Part shown: piece by piece, positions 6,727-9,495 of the stretch
How positions within the stretch are numbered: the stretch's first letter is position 1
How the letters are laid out: each line of letters starts with the position of its first letter
Origin: Microthrixaceae bacterium
GTDB lineage: Bacteria > Actinomycetota > Acidimicrobiia > Acidimicrobiales > Iamiaceae
Direction of reading: 5' to 3'
DNA length: 9,495 nucleotides
NCBI GenBank assembly: GCA_016702505.1
Contig: JADJDU010000019.1
Coordinates: forward strand, 1-9,495
Program-made: the position numbers and the translations under genes
The notes under the pieces: model-generated
Database searches by the model: none
Told to the model about the DNA's origin: nothing
Seen by the model: the letters and a program-made list of their open reading frames with translations, nothing else

Positions 6727-9178
6727 GGCAGTTCCTCCCCTACGACCTGATCGGCAGCAGCAGACGCACGCCAGTCCGCCAGGCGGACTACCGCTTCCAG
6801 ATAACCGAGGCGGAACGGACCCAGATCGAGCCGGTCCCGAAGTGGCAGCATCCGCTGGCTCCACGATGGTTCACCACCCGGACCAGACCCGAGCTTCATC
6901 ACCGAAAGGTCCATGCGGGCCCGCGGTAGAGACGTCTCGCCGAGATCCAACGGCGGTAGCTCCTCGCCATGGACGACGCCCAGCGCCATCACCGCAGTGT
7001 CATCGCCATTCGGGGCCACTTCTCCCGGCATCGACCTGAAGCCAAGGCGAACCCGTCCGTGATGGGCCGCTACCAGGTAGACGACCAGGTCCGGTTCCTG
7101 CTCACCGTCCAGCAGTGATCGCCCCTCGGTCAGCAACGCCAGCGCCGATGCCAGCTCATGACGGAAGTAGCGGCGCGAGTGACGGGAGCGGTGAGAGCCG
7201 GCCGACTTGGCCCACGGGGAGCCCGCGGCATCTGCTTCCGCCCTTTCCATGTCCGTGGCGATGGTGCCCTCGAGGGTGGCCTGGAAGACCTCGTGGGCCT
7301 TTCCCCAGTCGTGGAGTGCAGCGGCTCTCACCGCCGCAGTTGCCTGCCCCGGCCCCAACCCCAAGGGCGACAAGGTCGCCAGCATGGTGGCGGTCTCGTC
7401 TTCTACGTCTCTGAGGTGACGACCGAGGCTCAGCCAGCGCTTCCTGGTCATGGACACCGGGTCACCTTCGAGGTCGTTGTCCGTTTCGAGGACAGAAATC
7501 TCACCGTGCACGTCAACCGGATCCACCGAGCGCTTCGAGGTCGGCGCCCAACCCAGTTCGGGGTCGTATCCACCCTGATCTGAGTCGATGATCACCACCA
7601 TCCCGGGACGCAGGTCTCGGGTTCGGCACGCAACCCAGCGACCCAGGATGTGATCATGACGCCAGGCCGCACGGTCCCCGATGGCCTTCGAATCGGCCAG
7701 CGGAACCGAGCACCGTTCCGCCCTGACCGGGAGCGGGTGACCCTCAACAGGGGGCTGGCCTCCCAGGTCCTGCCACGCCACCGCCACATCTCGCTCATCG
7801 GCGTCACGGATGAAGCGGGAGACATCCAGATCGGCCCCCGACAGATCCGGCAAGGTGTCGAATAGTTCCAGCAGATCGCGCCGCCGAAGCAATGCATGGA
7901 CTGGGCCCGGTCCCGAGGCGGGGGCCAACTCCGCCATGGCCGCAGTGGTCATGGATCGGCCCTCGAGATCGTCCAGCGCCCCGATCGCGGCCTTGACGTC
8001 GGATTCTTCGTAGGGCGCCGAGTCGGGAGGTTCGCACCACAACAACCTGGCCGTGGCATTGCGAAGACCTAGTCGGTTGCAGCGACCCGCTCTCTGCACC
8101 AGCGACGACCAGAGAGAGGCCTCGGTCAGCAACGTCTCCGAGGTGATGTCAACACCGGCCTCGAGCACCTGAGTCGAAACCACGATGAGCCCCGGTCCGT
8201 CAGGGTCGACCTCTGCCGTGGCGGTAGCGAGATGGCGGGCCCGATCTCCAGGTCGAAACCGAGAATGCACCAACACGACCGGGGCATCACCGACCTGATC
8301 CCGCCGCTTGGTGACCTCCTGAAAAAGGTCCGTGGCCCGCCGGACGGTGTTGCAGACGACCAGCGTCCGGGTACCGGTGGAATGGGCACCGACCACGGCG
8401 GCGGCCAGGTCCTTGATGTAGGTCTTGCGCTCACCAACCTCGACCTTCTCGATCCGCCTCGACGCTTGGAGACGGACACCCAGCGACCCGGTCCGGTCTT
8501 GGTCGGAGAGCGCGACAAAAGTGGAGACACCGGGAAGGTCGATGGTGGCGAGCTCGTCGTGGTCAACGGTGGCCGACATCCAGGTCGACGAACAATCCGC
8601 GGCCACTCCGAGGGCACGCCGCAATCCTTCGAGCTGACGGCTGGTGCCCAGACCGGGGCCCATCAGCTGAACCTCGTCGAACACCCAGGCACAGTCGTTG
8701 TTCAAAAGTCCGAAGTCGATGGGCCACATCCACCGGCTCTCGCCGTAGCGGCGGTTGAGAGCCGCGGATAGCGCCATGTCCTGGTGGCCACGAGCACCGC
8801 CGGCTTCTCGGGTAAAACCCGCCATGCGCCTGATCGACGGCCTTCGCCTCCCATGAGGACATGGCACCCGACCTGATCCTCGATGCCCAGGTTCGCCAGC
8901 CATCCCCGCACGTTCTCGGCCACCTGCTCGACCAGCGTGCGTTGGGGGAGGACAAAAACCAGGCGTCTGGGTGTCGCGGTTCGAACCGCAGGGTCAGGGT
9001 GGAACTGGGACCGCCAGAGCCACGCCAGTGCGACCATGGTTTTTCCACACCCGGTGGGCACTTCGACCAGCTCCGGCAGACCGTTCTCTGCGATCTGGCG
9101 TTGGTAGGGATACGGGTCGAAGCCCACGCCCTCTCCGCCAGTTGCCCGTTGCCAATAGTCGTGCAGTGCGTCAGCCAT
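6723..9178 (-). CDS. cas3: Cas3 helicase with C-terminal HD nuclease (type I-G), frameshifted
   Basis: Cas3 unwinds and degrades target DNA after recruitment by the surveillance complex. As read, the gene is two overlapping frames: an N-terminal part down to about 8783 and a C-terminal part from there to the TGA at 6723-6725. With one base restored the protein has about 818 residues. In that numbering the helicase motifs are PTGCGKT (41-47), DEVQ (168-171), SAT (202-204) and QRAGRCNR (362-369). The HD nuclease follows at the C-terminus: ALHDWGK (His623-Asp624), YFRHELASA, AAHHGR (His706-His707) and RLADWRAS (Asp802). A C-terminal HD is a known trait of type I-G Cas3. I chose ATG 9176-9178 because a GGGGGAT stretch precedes it; ATG 9194-9196 adds six residues but has no visible ribosome binding site. 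All motifs are intact apart from the single indel, so the protein would be functional if the frame were restored. Confidence 0.9.
6733..6740 (-). promoter_or_regulatory. Ribosome binding site of csx17
   Basis: GGGGAGGA on the minus strand lies six bases before the ATG at 6724-6726, inside the end of cas3. It decides for this start over the longer open frame that begins near 6864. Confidence 0.75.
8783..8785 (-). other. One-base deletion (frameshift) in cas3
   Basis: On the coding strand the upstream frame reads GTG GCC ACC AGG ACA and leaves the family sequence after LVAT. The family-like continuation QDMALSAALNRRYG is in the frame one base back. Inserting one C, to give GCC ACC CAG GAC ATG, joins VLVAT to QDMALS perfectly. 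The upstream frame runs on only to a stop at 8702-8704. The change is CCC to CC, a homopolymer indel. No slippery heptamer is present. Confidence 0.85.
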
Positions 9179-9208
9179 CCGATTCCCATCCCCCATACGT
9201 CGTGATGT

Positions 9209-9334
9209 TCATACCAGCCCGGTGTGACAGCTGCCGGCCGGAGCGGGTCGACTCGGGTTGGGGTTGGCTGCAACCCACAATTCCGCAATGGAGGCTCCGG
9301 CCTGCCCCACGAGTGTGCTCCGATCGCCGGTCAT
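9209..9334 (-). CDS. Possible 41-residue leader ORF upstream of cas3
   Basis: A short frame from ATG 9332-9334 to TGA 9209-9211 encodes 41 residues. It begins MTGDRSTLVGQAGASIAELW and its second half is Pro/Ala-rich. It would start about 15 bases after the transcription start predicted from the TATAAT box, with a purine-rich AGAGAAG element ten bases before the ATG. It ends 12 bases before the outer cas3 ATG. I recognise no family, and the composition is compatible with chance in GC-rich DNA. It may be only untranslated leader. Confidence 0.2.
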   Translation of the reverse strand: MTGDRSTLVGQAGASIAELWVAANPNPSRPAPAGSCHTGLV

Positions 9335-9355
9335 AGTCCAGCGACTTCTCTTTTA

Positions 9356-9384
9356 ATTATAGGTTGAAGCCAGGGCGCTGTGCA
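9356..9384 (-). promoter_or_regulatory. Candidate promoter of the cas operon
   Basis: The minus strand carries TATAAT at 9356-9361 (plus strand ATTATA), a perfect -10 consensus in the only AT-rich patch of this GC-rich window. With 17-base spacing, TGCACA (9379-9384) matches four of six positions of the -35 consensus. Transcription would begin near 9349, leaving a leader of about 150-170 bases before cas3. No other comparable promoter is evident upstream of the downstream cas genes, which are all tightly packed. Confidence 0.55.
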
Positions 9385-9397
9385 CCTAGCCGCTCAA

Positions 9398-9440
9398 ATC
9401 CGGTCATGTCTGACCCGATTGTCCGGATAGATTTCAATCG
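9398..9440. repeat. Two interleaved 6-bp inverted repeats upstream of the promoter
   Basis: ATCCGG (9398-9403) is complementary to CCGGAT (9423-9428), and CGATTG (9416-9421) to CAATCG (9435-9440). They lie 14-56 bases upstream of the candidate -35 element, where an activator or repressor could bind. Six-base arms are short and can arise by chance. Confidence 0.25.
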
Positions 9441-9495
9441 TGCGTAGCTTCACCGATCTCACCGGAAAGGTAGGGCTGGTCCCGGCAAACCTGGT

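Larger units (their letters stand above)
9179..9495. other. Upstream intergenic region, no assigned gene
   Basis: About 317 bases precede cas3. The region holds the candidate promoter, the small inverted repeats and the doubtful 41-residue ORF listed separately. Two frames run off the right edge: a minus frame ending in TGA at 9394-9396 and a plus frame from GTG 9440-9442. Neither is long enough to name. No CRISPR repeat, tRNA or insertion-sequence end is visible. Confidence 0.5.

Noticed and set aside
8783..8785. Programmed -1 frameshifting in cas3
   Set aside because: The direction fits, but the bases GGCCACCA do not form an X XXY YYZ slippery heptamer, and a one-base C-run deletion is simpler.
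8563..9288. 241-residue minus-strand frame overlapping the cas3 N-terminus
   Set aside because: It lies in the third frame, contains none of the helicase motifs, and its Trp/Arg/Ser-rich content is typical of an out-of-frame shadow. The Walker A motif is in the other frame.
9440..9495. Plus-strand frame from a GTG whose translation contains DLTGKVGLV, reminiscent of the start of short-chain dehydrogenases
   Set aside because: Only 18 complete codons before the window edge. The expected glycine-rich TGxxxGxG motif does not follow (it reads PANLV), and no good ribosome binding site is visible.
9394..9495. Minus-strand frame open from the right edge to TGA 9394-9396, possible end of an upstream gene
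   Set aside because: Only 33 codons are visible, with no recognisable motif. A second minus frame is also open for part of this stretch, so coding cannot be supported.

Overview
The window carries one almost complete CRISPR-Cas operon of type I-G (formerly I-U), entirely on the minus strand. In transcription order, from high to low coordinates, it holds cas3, csx17 (the Cas8-like large subunit), csb1 (Cas7), csb2 (a Cas5-Cas6 fusion), a cas4-cas1 fusion and cas2. This is the same gene order as the type I-G locus of Geobacter sulfurreducens. DNA is strongly GC-rich throughout, starts are ATG, GTG and TTG, and many GC-driven antisense frames are open. A high-GC bacterium, perhaps actinobacterial, fits, but no gene here fixes the taxonomy.

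Layout. Positions 9179-9495 are non-coding or unassigned. They include an AT-rich patch with a consensus TATAAT box (9356-9361, minus strand), which is the best candidate promoter for the operon, plus small inverted repeats upstream of it. cas3 (6723-9178) overlaps csx17 (4474-6726) by 4 bases. csx17 overlaps csb1 (3491-4477) by 4 bases. csb2 begins 3 bases after csb1. The csb2 tail reaches 2082, 9 bases before cas4-cas1 (417-2072). cas4-cas1 overlaps cas2 (127-420) by 4 bases. A GC-rich hairpin (84-125) follows the cas2 stop directly. No CRISPR array lies inside the window.

How the parts work together, from family knowledge: Cas4-Cas1 with Cas2 captures PAM-selected spacers. The Cas6 half of Csb2 processes crRNA. 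Csb1, the Cas5 half of Csb2 and Csx17 form the surveillance complex. Cas3, with its HD nuclease at the C-terminus, destroys the target.

The main observation is damage to two effector genes while the adaptation genes read intact. cas3 has a one-base deletion at about 8783-8785, in the helicase between the Walker A and DEVQ motifs. csb2 has an in-frame TAG (2309-2311) and a one-base frameshift (about 2282-2288), which together cut off the Cas6 C-terminus carrying the glycine-rich loop. Restoring one base in each gene gives full-length proteins of about 818 and 468 residues. Either these are sequence errors, or this is a locus that may still acquire spacers but is impaired in crRNA maturation and target cleavage. 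The sequence alone cannot decide between these.
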